The position numbers and the translations under genes are program-made. Shown in pieces: positions 8,611-17,737 of a DNA stretch of 64,000 nucleotides. Origin of the DNA: Gordonia shandongensis DSM 45094 (GTDB taxonomy: Bacteria > Actinomycetota > Actinomycetes > Mycobacteriales > Mycobacteriaceae). The DNA lies in NCBI RefSeq assembly GCF_000423025.1, contig NZ_KE383970.1, forward strand, positions 58,132-122,131. Reading direction: 5' to 3'. Position 1 is the stretch's first letter. Every line of letters begins with the position of its first letter. The notes under the pieces were generated by a model. It was not told the origin of the DNA and searched no databases. It saw nothing but the letters and a program-made list of their open reading frames with translations.

Positions 8611-9708
8611 TCAGCCGCGACTGGTGATCTGTTCGGCCACCGCGCGCAGCGCCGACGCATCGGCCACCTCGAACGGCAGCGCCGGCACGCCCACGCGGGG
8701 GACGCTGGGGTGAGACGAGGTGAACCGGCCCAGCAGGTGCAGTTCGCGTTTCGCGGTCGCCGCCCGCTCGATGTGCACCTTGAGCACCCCGCGGGTGAGG
8801 TCGTCGGGCACCGTCGCCATCGCCGTCTCGGCGGCCGCCGGGCTCAACGAGGTCAGCGTGGGATGTGTCCGGTTGACGATCAGCCCCGCCAACGGCATGG
8901 AGTCCTTCGACAGTCGCTCCACGAAGAACGAGGCCTCGCGTAACGCATCGGGTTCGGGCGCCGCGACGACCACGAACTGGGTGCCCGGCGCTTTGAGCAG
9001 ATCGTACGTGCGGTTGGCGCGCTCCTGGAATCCGCCGAACATCGAATCGAGGGACTGCACGAACAGTGCGACGTCACGCAGGATGTCGCCGCCGACGATC
9101 GTCGCGATCCCGCGCATCGCCATGCTCATCGCACCGGTCACCACGCGGCCCACGCCGCGTCCGCCGCCGACGAGCATCTTCATCAGCCGCCCCGAGAGGA
9201 ACGACCCGAGTCGTTGCGGGGCGTCGAGGAAGTCGAGGGCGTTCCGTGACGGCGGCGTGTCGACGACGATCAGATCCCACCGCTTCTCGTCGAGCAGCTT
9301 GCTCAGTTTCTCCATCGCCATGTACTCCTGCGTGCCGGAGAACGATGAGGCCACGGTCTGATAGAACGAGTTGTTCATGATCGACTCCGCGCGCTCGGGC
9401 GTCGAATGCTCGATCACCATGTCGTCGAAGGTGCGACGCATGTCGAGCATCATCGCGTCGAGGGTGCCCGGCGCGTCGTCGTCGAGGGGGACGGGCTGCG
9501 GCTCGTTGGTCAGCTCGCTCATGCCCAACGACTGCGCCAGGCGTCGAGCGGGGTCGATCGTCAGGACCGCGACGCGACGCCCGTGCTCGGCGGCGTAGAG
9601 GGCCATCGCGGCCGCGGTCGTCGTCTTGCCGACACCGCCGGAACCGCAGCACACGACCACCTGGGTCGCGTCGTCGGTGAGGATCTGCCCCATCATGAGG
9701 TCGGGCAT
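8611..9708 (-). CDS. Get3/ArsA-like P-loop ATPase (Rv3680-like)
   Basis: This 365-aa cytoplasmic ATPase of the ArsA/Get3 family has the deviant Walker [15 protein letters not shown] close to the N-terminus, the DPARRL block, [17 protein letters not shown] (Walker B and switch II) and a closing [15 protein letters not shown] segment. The start ATG (9708) shares one base with the stop of the preceding paralogue, so the two are translationally coupled and may form a heteromer. In M. tuberculosis the homologous pair lies next to whiB4 and has been linked to stress tolerance; the client is unresolved. Membrane-targeting cysteine pairs typical of eukaryotic Get3 are not obvious. A longer frame upstream is an artefact of overlap with the paralogue. 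Confidence 0.93.
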   Translation of the reverse strand: MPDLMMGQILTDDATQVVVCCGSGGVGKTTTAAAMALYAAEHGRRVAVLTIDPARRLAQSLGMSELTNEPQPVPLDDDAPGTLDAMMLDMRRTFDDMVIEHSTPERAESIMNNSFYQTVASSFSGTQEYMAMEKLSKLLDEKRWDLIVVDTPPSRNALDFLDAPQRLGSFLSGRLMKMLVGGGRGVGRVVTGAMSMAMRGIATIVGGDILRDVALFVQSLDSMFGGFQERANRTYDLLKAPGTQFVVVAAPEPDALREASFFVERLSKDSMPLAGLIVNRTHPTLTSLSPAAAETAMATVPDDLTRGVLKVHIERAATAKRELHLLGRFTSSHPSVPRVGVPALPFEVADASALRAVAEQITSRG

Positions 9709-10766
9709 CACGCACCTGCTCTCTTCAGCACGGCCGACAGTTCGTACAGCGCGCCCAGATCCACACCGTTCTCCACGGTGGGCAGTTCCAGCTGCGCGAC
9801 GTCGACCTCGTCGAGTTCGGCGCGGGCGATGTGCTGGGCCTGCAGGCGTGCGGCGTAGTCGATGGTCTCGGTGAGCAGGCCGGCCAGGTCGTCCTCGGAC
9901 AGGCGGATGCCCGCGTCGGCCAGCGAACTCGCGACGCCCGCGGAGTCGATGCGGCCCTCGGCGATGGCGTCGGTCTGATCTTCGGGAAGGTACGGCGGGT
10001 TGGCCCGGTTGACGATGATGGTGCCGACCCGCAGGTCCTTCTCCCGCAGTTCGGCGACCGCTTCGACGGTCTCCTGGATCGGCATCGCCTCCAACAGCGT
10101 GCACAGGTGCACCACCGTGTCGGGGGAGTGCAGCAGTGCCACCACACCCTCGGACTGATTGCGGATGGGCCCGCTCTTGGCGAGGTCGCGCATCGCGGAC
10201 GTCACGTCCAGGAAGCTGCCGATGCGTCCGGTCGGCGGCGAGTCCACGACGATGGCGTCGTAGGTCCGTCCGCCGCCCTTGTCCGTCGCGATGACCCGCT
10301 CCTTGATCTTGCCGGTCACCAGGACGTCCTTGAGGCCCGGCGCCACCGTTGTCACGAAGTCGATCGCGCCGACCCGCTTGATGGCGCGCCCCGCGAATCC
10401 GAGGTTGTAGAACATGTCGAGGTATTCGAGCAGCGCGTGCTCGATCTCGAGGGCGAGCGCCCACACCGAGCCGCCGCCGTCCATCCCGACGAGCTGGGTG
10501 TCGGTCGGTGGCAGCGGGGGCACGTCGAAGAGCTGCGCGACGGCTTGGCGTTCCTCGCATTCGACGAGGAGCACCTTCTTGCCCTGCGACGCCAGAGTGA
10601 GTGCGAGAGCCGCGGCGACGGTCGTCTTGCCCGTGCCGCCCTTACCCGACACGAAGTGCAGGCGGGCGTCGCGCGCTTGCGCCGGCCACCGCTCTTCGTC
10701 GGCGGTTCGATCTTCGTTGACCACGACGATCACCTTATCCACCACCTCCACCCGCCCGGCCGCCAA
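9708..10766 (-). CDS. Get3/ArsA-like P-loop ATPase (Rv3679-like)
   Basis: This is the first gene of a coupled pair of ArsA/Get3-type ATPases. The deviant Walker [21 protein letters not shown] lies near residue 40, followed by [38 protein letters not shown] (switch II) and [17 protein letters not shown] near the end. The frame opens with TTG at 10766, but the GTG at 10733, preceded by GGAGG at 10745-10749, is a plausible alternative start, giving 341 aa. Only 17 bases separate the TTG from the divergent DUF4177 gene. Its function is probably handling of membrane or stress-related clients together with its partner; this is inference from family and synteny. Confidence 0.93.
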   Translation of the reverse strand: MAAGRVEVVDKVIVVVNEDRTADEERWPAQARDARLHFVSGKGGTGKTTVAAALALTLASQGKKVLLVECEERQAVAQLFDVPPLPPTDTQLVGMDGGGSVWALALEIEHALLEYLDMFYNLGFAGRAIKRVGAIDFVTTVAPGLKDVLVTGKIKERVIATDKGGGRTYDAIVVDSPPTGRIGSFLDVTSAMRDLAKSGPIRNQSEGVVALLHSPDTVVHLCTLLEAMPIQETVEAVAELREKDLRVGTIIVNRANPPYLPEDQTDAIAEGRIDSAGVASSLADAGIRLSEDDLAGLLTETIDYAARLQAQHIARAELDEVDVAQLELPTVENGVDLGALYELSAVLKRAGA

Positions 10767-10770
10767 CCGA

Positions 10771-10776
10771 TAAGGT
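10771..10776 (+). promoter_or_regulatory. -10 element giving a probable leaderless DUF4177 transcript
   Basis: TAAGGT fits the actinobacterial TANNNT -10 pattern and ends seven bases before the A of the ATG at 10784. Transcription would therefore begin at or next to the start codon, yielding an mRNA without a leader. There is no Shine-Dalgarno sequence in the gap, which supports this reading. Confidence 0.5.
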
Positions 10777-10783
10777 TGACCGT

Positions 10784-10948
10784 ATGAGTGCTGTCACCGC
10801 TTGGGAATACGTCACCGTTCCGCTGCTCACGCACGCGACGAAACAGATCCTCGACCAGTGGGGGGCCGACGGCTGGGAGCTGGTCAGCGTGCTTCCGGGG
10901 CCGACCGGCGAACAGCACGTCGCCTACCTCAAGCGCGCGAAGGACTGA
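10784..10948 (+). CDS. Small DUF4177-like protein (Rv3678A-like)
   Basis: This 54-aa protein begins MSAVTAWEYVTVPLL and carries the family core WGADGWELVSVLPG before a short tail AYLKRAKD. Small proteins of this type (DUF4177) are widespread in actinobacteria and have no assigned function. The gene is divergent from the ATPase pair and its stop lies four bases before the GTG of the RidA gene, so the two are likely co-transcribed. The same small gene occupies this position in mycobacteria as I recall it. The likely mRNA start is leaderless. Confidence 0.85.
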   Translation: MSAVTAWEYVTVPLLTHATKQILDQWGADGWELVSVLPGPTGEQHVAYLKRAKD

Positions 10949-10952
10949 CGCC

Positions 10953-11426
10953 GTGTCCGGGCACGTGACGACGCGACTCGCCGAACTGGGGATCTCCCTG
11001 CCGCCGGTGGTGCCGCCGGTGGCCAGCTACACGCCGGCCGTGCGAGTCGGCGACCTCGTCCACACCTCCGGTCAGCTGCCGGTCGTCGACGGGCAGCTGA
11101 CGTCGACGGGCAAGGTCTCCGAAGGCGCCGAGGGCGTGGTGACGCCCGCACAGGCCAACGCGGCGGCCCGCCAGTGCGCACTCAACGCGTTGGCGGCGGT
11201 GCACGCCCTGGTCGGCATCGACTCGGTGGTCCGCGTCGTCAAGGTCACGGGCTTCGTCGCGTCGGCACCCGGTTTCACCGGGCAGCCCGGGGTGATCAAC
11301 GGCGCCTCCGACCTGTTGGGCGAGGTCTTCGGCGACGCGGGCGTGCACGCGCGGTCGGCCGTCGGCGTCGCCGAACTCCCGCTCGGCGCGCCGGTCGAGG
11401 TGGAGATCGTCGTCCAGGTGGCGTGA
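10953..11426 (+). CDS. RidA family protein (imine/enamine deaminase-like, Rv3678c-like)
   Basis: This 157-aa RidA/YjgF/UK114-family protein is a trimeric cytoplasmic enzyme type that hydrolyses reactive imines released by pyridoxal-phosphate enzymes. The visible core is VRVGDLVHTSGQLPVVDGQL near residue 30 and SVVRVVKVTGFVAS further on, with the closing strand PVEVEIVVQVA. The last segment lacks the usual arginine of the RidA active site at an obvious place, so it may belong to one of the non-catalytic or divergent subfamilies. I chose the GTG at 10953, four bases after the DUF4177 stop. A second in-frame GTG at 10965 would shorten it by four residues. Confidence 0.88.
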   Translation: MSGHVTTRLAELGISLPPVVPPVASYTPAVRVGDLVHTSGQLPVVDGQLTSTGKVSEGAEGVVTPAQANAAARQCALNALAAVHALVGIDSVVRVVKVTGFVASAPGFTGQPGVINGASDLLGEVFGDAGVHARSAVGVAELPLGAPVEVEIVVQVA

Positions 11427-11433
11427 GGAGACA

Positions 11434-12039
11434 GTGCCCTCCGCCCGACGCCGACTGCGCACCTCCACTCCCGTCGAGGAGCAGGAGGGACTGATCCTGG
11501 CGGCCGCGCGCCGCGAGTTCACCGAGACCGGCGTGCGGCGGGCGAACATGGACACCGTGGCGCGGGCCGCCGGTGTCTCGCGGAGCACGCTCTACCGGCG
11601 ATTCCCGAACAAGGACGTCCTCCTGGGGAAGCTCGGTGAGCAGATCGCCCGCGACGTGCTGCGCCGGCTCGATTCGGTGGTCCGCGGTCGACCGCCCCGG
11701 GACGCGGTGGTGGAGGCGTTCGTCGAATGCACCCGCATCGTCGCGACCGACCCGCTCGTCCACCGACTGCTCATCGACGACCCGTACGTCGGCGAGGTGC
11801 TGATCAACCAGAACGCATCCTCCGCGCCGGGGTTCATCGTGGCGAGCGCGACGGCGGTGGCGACCTCCCTGCGCCGTGCGGGCGCCGCCATGCCGGACGA
11901 TCAACTGCACCTGGCCGCCGAACACCTCGTCCGAATCACCTTGTCGCTCGCCCAGATCCGCACGCCCGGCCTCGACATCACCGACGAGGCCGCGATCCGC
12001 GCGTACGCCGAGACCTTTCTCGCGCCGGTCGTCCGCTGA
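11434..12039 (+). CDS. TetR-family transcriptional regulator
   Basis: This 201-aa TetR-type repressor has an N-terminal helix-turn-helix around residues 17-65 (ILAAARREFTETG, then MDTVARAAGVSRSTLYRRF). The ligand-binding C-terminal domain does not point to a known effector. It starts at GTG 11434, only seven bases after the RidA stop, with GAGGAG just before the start. It could regulate the upstream RidA cluster or the downstream hydrolase. No palindromic operator stands out in the short spacers. This gene is not part of the mycobacterial order as I remember it and may be a local addition. Confidence 0.9.
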   Translation: MPSARRRLRTSTPVEEQEGLILAAARREFTETGVRRANMDTVARAAGVSRSTLYRRFPNKDVLLGKLGEQIARDVLRRLDSVVRGRPPRDAVVEAFVECTRIVATDPLVHRLLIDDPYVGEVLINQNASSAPGFIVASATAVATSLRRAGAAMPDDQLHLAAEHLVRITLSLAQIRTPGLDITDEAAIRAYAETFLAPVVR

Positions 12040-12087
12040 CCCGACGGGACCGCCCACCGCGGGTTCGCGGGGACGTATCCTCGACGC

Positions 12088-12933
12088 ATGTCGTCACATC
12101 CGCTCTCCGACACCGAGGAAACCCCGTCCGGCGCGTCCCATCCGGCGTACGGAACGGTCCGCGAGGTGACGCCCTTCGCGTCGGTCCTGCTGTGCCGCAA
12201 TCCCGGCGTCATGGAGTTGGACGGCACCAACACCTGGATCCTGCGTGCGCCGGGCAGCCCGACGGCCGTCGTCGTCGACCCGGGCCCGGCGAAACACGGT
12301 GCCCACCGCCGAGCGGTGGCGGAGGCCGCAGGTGACGTCGAACTGGTCCTCATCACCCACCGGCACCACGATCACGTCGGTGCGAGCAAGAAGTTCCGCA
12401 AGCTGACCGGCGCCCCGCAGCGCGCCTACTCCGACGTCTACTCCAAGGGGGCGCCCCGCCTGCGAGACCGGGAGGTGATCCACGCCGCCGGGCTTCGGAT
12501 CACGGTGATGCACACCCCCGGCCACACCGCCGATTCGACGAGTTTCCTCGTCGAGTGGGAGGGGCGGCGGGCCGTCCTCACGGGCGATACGATCCTCGGT
12601 CGAGGCACCACGGTCCTCGATCCCGCCGACGGCACCCTCGCCGACTACTTCCATTCGCTCAACCGACTGATCGTCGACGCCTCCGATGCGGTGGTGCTGC
12701 CCGGCCACGGCCCCGATCACGCGGAGCTCGGCCCGATCGCCCGCTACTACAAGCAGCACCGCGAGGAGAGGCTCGAGCAGATCCGGGACGCGCTCGACCG
12801 GCTCGGCGTCACGCCGAAGGAGGCGAAGCCGATGAAGGTGGTGCGCGCGGTCTACGCGGACGTCGACAAGAAGCTGTGGCCCGCGGCCCGGATGTCGGTC
12901 AAGACCCAACTGCACTATCTGCGCAGTCTGTGA
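12088..12933 (+). CDS. Metallo-beta-lactamase-fold hydrolase (Rv3677c-like)
   Basis: This 281-aa zinc hydrolase belongs to the glyoxalase II/LACTB2-like branch. The metal motif THRHHDHVGAS puts the ligands at about H91, H93, D95 and H96. The later ligands lie in MHTPGHTADS, LTGDTILG and LPGHGPDH. A C-terminal LACTB2-type helix bundle (EERLEQIRDALDRL) follows. The substrate is unknown; endoribonuclease or thioester hydrolase activities are known for relatives. The protein is cytoplasmic with no signal peptide. It is convergent with crp. The 3' end of the gene, stop included, is partly repeated just downstream (12919-12954). Confidence 0.9.
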   Translation: MSSHPLSDTEETPSGASHPAYGTVREVTPFASVLLCRNPGVMELDGTNTWILRAPGSPTAVVVDPGPAKHGAHRRAVAEAAGDVELVLITHRHHDHVGASKKFRKLTGAPQRAYSDVYSKGAPRLRDREVIHAAGLRITVMHTPGHTADSTSFLVEWEGRRAVLTGDTILGRGTTVLDPADGTLADYFHSLNRLIVDASDAVVLPGHGPDHAELGPIARYYKQHREERLEQIRDALDRLGVTPKEAKPMKVVRAVYADVDKKLWPAARMSVKTQLHYLRSL

Positions 12934-12954
12934 GTCCTGCGCGGGCTGTGAGTC
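12919..12954 (+). repeat. 18-bp tandem duplication across the stop codon of the hydrolase gene
   Basis: Two adjacent 18-base units (12919-12936 and 12937-12954) agree at 16 of 18 positions. The first contains the last codons and the TGA of the metallo-beta-lactamase-fold gene. It is one of several similar gene-end repeats in this window. Confidence 0.7.
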
Positions 12955-13001
12955 CCCGCCGCCCCGAAACGATGAGGGGCAGAAACGACGCGAGACGGGG
13001 C

Positions 13002-13676
13002 TCAGCGAGCGCGGCGCGCGAGCCGCTCGGAATCCGCGATTAGGACGCTCTTGCCTTCCAGACGCAGCCATCCGCGCTGAGCGAAGTCGGCCAGGGCCTT
13101 GTTGACCGTCTCGCGGGAGGCGCCGACCAGCTGGGCGATCTCCTCCTGCGTCAGATCGTGGGTGACCCGCAGGGCGCCGCCCTCCTGCGTTCCGAAACGC
13201 TGGGCGAGCTGCAGGAGCTGCTTGGCCACGCGACCGGGGACGTCCGTGAAGATGAGGTCGGCGAGGTTGTTGTTGGTGCGGCGGAGGCGGCGGGCCAGGA
13301 CGCGCAGCAACTGCTCGGCGATCTCGGGGCGGTCCTTGATCCACTTGCGCAGGGCGTCCCGATCCATCGTGACCGCGCGGACCTCGGTGACGGTGGTGGC
13401 CGACGAGGTGCGGGGTCCCGGGTCGAAGATCGACAGTTCGCCGAACATGTCGGACGGACCCATGATCGTGAGGAGGTTCTCGCGACCGTCGGGCGAACGA
13501 CGGCCGAGCTTCACCTTGCCGGACAGGATGATGAACAGGCGGTCGCCCGGCTCACCCTCGTGGAAGATCACATGGCCGCGCGGAAACTCGACCGGCTGAA
13601 GTTCCTTTGCGAGCGCAGCCACGGCAGCGGGCTCGACGCCCTGGAAAATGCCTGCCCGTGCTAGTACTTCTTCCAC
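13002..13676 (-). CDS. crp: Crp/GlxR-type cAMP-dependent global regulator
   Basis: This 224-aa Crp/Fnr-family regulator has exactly the length of the M. tuberculosis protein. The cyclic-nucleotide-binding domain contains [21 protein letters not shown] and the phosphate-binding cassette [19 protein letters not shown] dimerisation helix follows, then the C-terminal winged helix with recognition helix [22 protein letters not shown]. It starts at GTG 13676. It acts as the cAMP-responsive regulator of carbon and energy genes in mycobacteria and corynebacteria. An adenylate cyclase that could supply cAMP is encoded at 45068-46633. I saw no clear self-binding palindrome in the 154 bases upstream. 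Confidence 0.96.
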   Translation of the reverse strand: MEEVLARAGIFQGVEPAAVAALAKELQPVEFPRGHVIFHEGEPGDRLFIILSGKVKLGRRSPDGRENLLTIMGPSDMFGELSIFDPGPRTSSATTVTEVRAVTMDRDALRKWIKDRPEIAEQLLRVLARRLRRTNNNLADLIFTDVPGRVAKQLLQLAQRFGTQEGGALRVTHDLTQEEIAQLVGASRETVNKALADFAQRGWLRLEGKSVLIADSERLARRAR

Positions 13677-13830
13677 CTACGAACCTCTCTCATTACATCG
13701 CCGCGTCGAGCGTCACAGACTCAATGACCAAGACTACGTGGAAAATCATAGATGTTGCATCGGTCACTGTACGCATTAGTAGGGAACTACCGCGCGTCGT
13801 ACACGAATTCGCCGCCTGGGCGGCCCCGCG

Positions 13831-14145
13831 TCACGACGCCCGAGTGTCGGACGATCGTCCGTCTGCGGCCGACGGTGCGGCGTCGCCCGACGACGGCGAA
13901 TCGACGAGGGCACCCGGCGCGAACTCGGCATCGTCCTTGGTGCGGCGACTGCGCAGTTCGTCGAGAGCCGCGGGCAGACCGTCCTTCGCGAGGTTGCTGA
14001 CATCGGTCTCGTCCGCACTCTCGAGGAACTCCTCGACATGCGCTCGGCCGACCGACAGCCGGTCCAACCCGGCCTGCACGCGCTCCATGGCGAGCGCGAA
14101 CAGCATCAGCGCAGCGGGGAACAGGAGAACGGACAAACCTTGCAT
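13831..14145 (-). CDS. Small membrane protein (Rv3675-like)
   Basis: This is a 104-aa protein from the ATG at 14145. One N-terminal hydrophobic segment (LSVLLFPAALMLFALAM) is followed by an acidic and Ser/Ala-rich cytoplasmic or extracellular tail without recognised domains. The segment RLSVGRAHVEEFLESADET may form a helix. A gene of this kind lies between crp and nth in mycobacteria as I recall it, and no function is known. The reading frame is open further upstream to 14202, but the hydrophobic segment makes the ATG at 14145 the sensible start. Confidence 0.65.
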   Translation of the reverse strand: MQGLSVLLFPAALMLFALAMERVQAGLDRLSVGRAHVEEFLESADETDVSNLAKDGLPAALDELRSRRTKDDAEFAPGALVDSPSSGDAAPSAADGRSSDTRAS

Positions 14146-14264
14146 GGGCTTCAGTAAACACCGGTTCTCACGCCGACCGGAAACCCGGATGAGCGTCGTC
14201 ACCGAGTTGTGACCCGGGGGCGGCGGCCCCGGGAGGGCGCGGTCGACGGCTAACCTGGTCAGTT

Positions 14265-15005
14265 GTGAGTGGACGGAAGCCGGAGACTCGCCTGGGCCTG
14301 GTCCGCCGCGCCCGGCGGATGAACAGATCGTTGCAGGTGGCGTTTCCCCACGTCTACTGCGAACTCGATTTCACCACCCCGTTGGAACTGTCGGTCGCCA
14401 CGATCCTGTCGGCGCAGTGCACCGACGTGCGGGTCAACCAGGTGACACCGGCGCTGTTCGCGCGCTACCGGGATGCATGGGCGTATGCGAACGCCGACCG
14501 CACCGAGCTCGAAGAGCTCATCCGATCGACGGGCTTCTACCGGAACAAGGCGAACTCCATCATCGGCCTCGGCCAGGCGCTCGTCGCGCGGTTCGACGGC
14601 GAGGTGCCCGGAACGCTCGCCGAACTGGTGACGCTCCCCGGTTTCGGGCGGAAGACCGCCAACGTCGTCCTGGGCAACGCCTTCGACGTCCCGGGGATCA
14701 CCGTCGACACCCATTTCGGTCGGCTCGTGCGCCGGTGGGGGTGGACCCAGGAGACCGATCCGGTGAAGGTGGAACGGGCCGTCGGCGAACTGTTCGAGAA
14801 GCGCGACTGGACGGACCTGTCGCATCGGATCATCTTTCACGGCCGACGCGTCTGCCATGCGCGGCGTCCGGCGTGCGGCGTGTGCGTCCTGGCGCGCGAC
14901 TGCCCGTCGTACGGTGAGGGGCCCACCGACAAGAACGAGGCGGCCGCCCTGGTGAAGGGGCCCGAGACCGAGCACCTGCTGGGGCTCGCTGGAGTGAGCG
15001 GATGA
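14265..15005 (+). CDS. nth: Endonuclease III (DNA glycosylase/AP lyase)
   Basis: This 246-aa base-excision repair enzyme removes oxidised pyrimidines and cuts the abasic site. The helix-hairpin-helix [12 protein letters not shown] contains the catalytic lysine at about residue 130, and the catalytic aspartate is D148 in VDTHFGR. The [4Fe-4S] cluster ligands are C197, C204, C207 and C213 (C-x6-C-x2-C-x5-C). It starts at GTG 14265. A TAACCT element at 14251-14256 would place the transcript start almost on the start codon. The stop overlaps the ATG of the following thioredoxin-like gene by four bases, and the chain of overlaps continues through marP. Confidence 0.96.
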   Translation: MSGRKPETRLGLVRRARRMNRSLQVAFPHVYCELDFTTPLELSVATILSAQCTDVRVNQVTPALFARYRDAWAYANADRTELEELIRSTGFYRNKANSIIGLGQALVARFDGEVPGTLAELVTLPGFGRKTANVVLGNAFDVPGITVDTHFGRLVRRWGWTQETDPVKVERAVGELFEKRDWTDLSHRIIFHGRRVCHARRPACGVCVLARDCPSYGEGPTDKNEAAALVKGPETEHLLGLAGVSG

Positions 15006-15682
15006 CGTTTCTGAAGGAACCGGCGACGCGGGCGACCATCGCCTTCGTCATCGTGGTGATCGCACTGATCGCGGCGCTGTGGCCGCGGGGCGGCGACGAC
15101 TCCGCCGAACCGCCCGCCTCGCCGTCGGGGTCGACGGCCGCGTCGGCTCCCGCCGAGCAGCCGGTGTCCGACGACGAACTGGCCCGCACGCGCGCCGAAG
15201 CGGCCCTCCGCCCCTGCCCGGCCGACGACGTCGCGCCCGCCGACGGAGCCGTCCTCGCCGGGGTGAGCGCACCGTGCATGGCCACCGACACGACGATCGA
15301 CGTCGGCCGCGCCACCGCCGGGAAACCGCTCGTGATCAACATGTGGGCCGTCTGGTGTCTGCCGTGCCGCCACGAGCTGCCGGTGTTCGACGAGCTCTCG
15401 CAGCGGGCGGGCGATCGCCTCAACGTGCTGGCCGTCCACGCCCGCGAGGGCGGCGACCAGCCGTTCGCCGTCCTCGACTTCCTCCGAAGCATCGACGTGC
15501 ACCTGCCGGTGATCACCGATCCGCACGGTGCGGTCGCCAAAGCCGTCCGGGCGCCCCGGATCTTCCCGTCGACACTGCTCATCGACGCGGACGGAACGGT
15601 CGTCGCGACCCTGCCGCAGGTGTTCTCCTCGGTCGACGAACTCGCCGACGTCGTCCGCGAGCATCTCGGAGTGGATGTCTGA
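15002..15682 (+). CDS. Membrane-anchored thioredoxin-like (TlpA/ResA) protein (Rv3673c-like)
   Basis: This 226-aa protein has an uncleaved N-terminal membrane helix (about residues 9-27), a Ser/Ala/Pro-rich linker and an extracytoplasmic thioredoxin fold. The redox motif is WCLPC with cysteines at about 119 and 122. The cis-proline loop lies in [13 protein letters not shown]. Proteins of this type reduce or exchange disulfides on exported proteins or cytochrome c. An extra cysteine pair in the linker (APCPADD and SAPCM regions) could form a structural disulfide. Its four-base overlap with nth and one-base overlap with the Nudix gene show a single operon. Confidence 0.9.
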   Translation: MTFLKEPATRATIAFVIVVIALIAALWPRGGDDSAEPPASPSGSTAASAPAEQPVSDDELARTRAEAALRPCPADDVAPADGAVLAGVSAPCMATDTTIDVGRATAGKPLVINMWAVWCLPCRHELPVFDELSQRAGDRLNVLAVHAREGGDQPFAVLDFLRSIDVHLPVITDPHGAVAKAVRAPRIFPSTLLIDADGTVVATLPQVFSSVDELADVVREHLGVDV

Positions 15683-16467
15683 TGAGCCGGTCCCGCCCGG
15701 TGGGCCCACTGGTGCCCCGCGACGAGATCCCGCCGTGGCTGCACGCCGTCACCGACGACCCGGCGGTCGTCAACGAGAAGGTGCTCAACCGCGGGGGCGG
15801 TCGCGCCCGCTGGGCCGCCGCCCTGCGCGGTAAACGGTCGGCCGCGGTCCTGGTCCTGTTCGGCGGCTCCTTCGACGCCGACGCCGACCACCCCGGCGGC
15901 CTGCCCGCCGACGCCGACGTCCTGCTCCTCGAACGGGCGTCCACGCTGCGGAACCACGGGGGCCAGATCGCGTTCCCGGGCGGAGCGCGTGACCCCGGCG
16001 ACGACTACCCGGTCGGTACCGCGATGCGCGAGGCCGCCGAGGAGACCGGTCTGCGCGAGGACGGCGTGACGGTCCTCGCCAACCTTCCGGTGTTCCCGGT
16101 CCCGTCGGGTTTCGAGGTGACCCCGGTGATCGCGCACTGGCCGACCCCGAGCGAGGTGTACGCCGTCGACCACGGTGAGACGGCCCGCGTCGATCGGGTG
16201 AACCTCAGGGAGCTCCTCGCGCCCGAGAACCGTTTTCAGGTGAGTCGCACCATCATGGGCGGGCAGGTCTACAAGGGGCCGGCGTTCCTGTACGACGGCA
16301 TGCTGGTGTGGGGCTTCACCGGCGGCCTGATCGCCGCGATCAGCGAGGCCGCCGGGTGGGACGTACCGTGGGACACCGGTGACGTGCGCCCGCTGGAACG
16401 CATGATCGCCGAGACCGGAGGCCGACAGGTCTCCGGGTTCGAACCACCGGAGAACGGAGTCCGATGA
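15682..16467 (+). CDS. Nudix hydrolase, probable CoA pyrophosphatase type (Rv3672c-like)
   Basis: This 261-aa Nudix protein contains the box GGARDPGDDYPVGTAMREAAEETGL in a form typical of CoA diphosphatases (NudL-like), with the metal-binding REAAEE core intact. The N-terminal extension DEIPPWLHAV and the block FPGG before the box are also typical. It presumably hydrolyses CoA or a related dinucleotide diphosphate in the cytoplasm. The start ATG (15682) shares one base with the preceding stop, and the end overlaps the marP start by four bases, so it is the third gene of the nth operon. Confidence 0.9.
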   Translation: MSRSRPVGPLVPRDEIPPWLHAVTDDPAVVNEKVLNRGGGRARWAAALRGKRSAAVLVLFGGSFDADADHPGGLPADADVLLLERASTLRNHGGQIAFPGGARDPGDDYPVGTAMREAAEETGLREDGVTVLANLPVFPVPSGFEVTPVIAHWPTPSEVYAVDHGETARVDRVNLRELLAPENRFQVSRTIMGGQVYKGPAFLYDGMLVWGFTGGLIAAISEAAGWDVPWDTGDVRPLERMIAETGGRQVSGFEPPENGVR

Positions 16468-17669
16468 GCGGATCGGTGTGGGTCGACCTCCTCATCGTCG
16501 GCGTCGCGCTCCTGGCCGCCCTCAGCGGTTTCCGGCAGGGGGCGGCCGCGTCGGCCCTCGCATTCCTCGGCGTCGTCCTCGGCGCCGTCGCCGGCGTCCT
16601 GCTGGCCCCGCTGATCATCAGCCGGTTCGACGATGCCCGGCTGCGTCTCGTCGTCGGAATCCTGTTGATCGTGGTCCTCGTCGTGGCCGGCGAGGTGGCG
16701 GGAATGGTCCTCGGTCGCGCCGCGCGCAGCGGCATGCACTCGCCGTCGCTGCGTCGCGTCGACAGTTGGGTCGGCTCGGTGCTGCAGGCCGTGGCGATCA
16801 TCCTGGCCGCCTGGCTGCTGGCGTTTCCGCTGCGCAGCTCCGATCAGATCCGGGTCGCCCACGCGATCGACGACTCGCTGGTGATCAGGGCGGTGGACGC
16901 CCTCGCGCCGCAGTGGGTCCACGACCTGCCGAACGATTTCACGGACCTCATCGAGAGCTCGGGGCTCAAAGAGGTCATCGGGCCCTTCGGGCAGACTCGC
17001 GTCGCCAACGTCGACGCCCCCGACCCTGCGCTCGCCCGCGTCCCCGCCGTCGCGTCCGTGCGGCCCAGCGTCCTGAAGATCACCGGCGTCGCCCAGAGCT
17101 GCGGGCAGGCGCTGGAGGGCAGCGGTTTCGTCGTCTCGCCCGAACGGGTGATGACGAACGCCCACGTGGTGGCCGGGACCGACACCGTCAGCGTGCACAC
17201 GCGCGGCGGACGGGAGCTCGCGGCCACGGTGGTCTGGTACAACCCCCGCAACGACATCGCGGTGCTCGACGTGCCGGGACTGCGGGCTCGGGCACTGTCG
17301 TTCTCCACCGAGGAGGCGACCACCGGTGACGACGCCATCGCCCTCGGTTACCCGGAGAACGGACCGTTCACCGTGACACCGCTGCGGATCCGCAATGCGG
17401 TGAACCTGCGGGGCAACGACATCTATCGGAGTGCCCGCGAAGTGGAGCGCGAGGTGTACACGGTCCGCGGCGACATCCGGTCGGGGAACTCCGGCGGGCC
17501 GATGATCGCCCCCGACGGCAGCGTCCTCGGCGTCGTCTTCGGCGTCGCCCAGGACCTGAGCGACGACACCGGTTTCGTGCTCACCGCACGTCAGGTGCAA
17601 CGCGATCTGGCGGCCTCCGAACAGAACGCCCTCCCGGTCGACACCCAGCGGTGCGCGACCACCCATTGA
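16464..17669 (+). CDS. marP: Membrane serine protease MarP (acid and oxidative stress resistance)
   Basis: This 401-aa protein has an N-terminal CvpA-like domain with about four membrane helices and a periplasmic trypsin-like protease domain. Catalytic residues are seen in NAHVVAGTD (His), NDIAVLDV (Asp) and GNSGGPM (Ser). Two cysteines near the start of the protease domain could form the redox-sensitive disulfide known for mycobacterial MarP. In M. tuberculosis this protease (Rv3671c, about 397 aa) maintains pH homeostasis and processes a peptidoglycan hydrolase. It is the last gene of the nth operon. A short tandem repeat lies in the spacer towards the convergent ephE. Confidence 0.95.
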   Translation: MSGSVWVDLLIVGVALLAALSGFRQGAAASALAFLGVVLGAVAGVLLAPLIISRFDDARLRLVVGILLIVVLVVAGEVAGMVLGRAARSGMHSPSLRRVDSWVGSVLQAVAIILAAWLLAFPLRSSDQIRVAHAIDDSLVIRAVDALAPQWVHDLPNDFTDLIESSGLKEVIGPFGQTRVANVDAPDPALARVPAVASVRPSVLKITGVAQSCGQALEGSGFVVSPERVMTNAHVVAGTDTVSVHTRGGRELAATVVWYNPRNDIAVLDVPGLRARALSFSTEEATTGDDAIALGYPENGPFTVTPLRIRNAVNLRGNDIYRSAREVEREVYTVRGDIRSGNSGGPMIAPDGSVLGVVFGVAQDLSDDTGFVLTARQVQRDLAASEQNALPVDTQRCATTH

Positions 17670-17681
17670 CCGTCGCCGCCC

Positions 17682-17731
17682 GCGAGCCGTGACGCCCGCC
17701 GCGAGCGGTGACGCCCGCCGCGAGCCGTGAG
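17682..17731. repeat. 19-bp tandem repeat downstream of marP and ephE
   Basis: Two full 19-base units (17682-17700 and 17701-17719) and a partial third fill the gap between the convergent genes. Their 13-base core (GCTCGCGGCGGGC on the minus strand) is also the last coding sequence of ephE (17741-17753), so the ephE end appears to have been copied downstream. Confidence 0.75.
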
Positions 17732-17737
17732 GTGGCG

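Noticed and set aside
13677..13830. Crp autoregulatory site upstream of crp
   Set aside because: The closest sequence (TGTTG-N6-TCACT) matches only 7 of 10 positions of the palindrome and is not symmetrical enough to claim.
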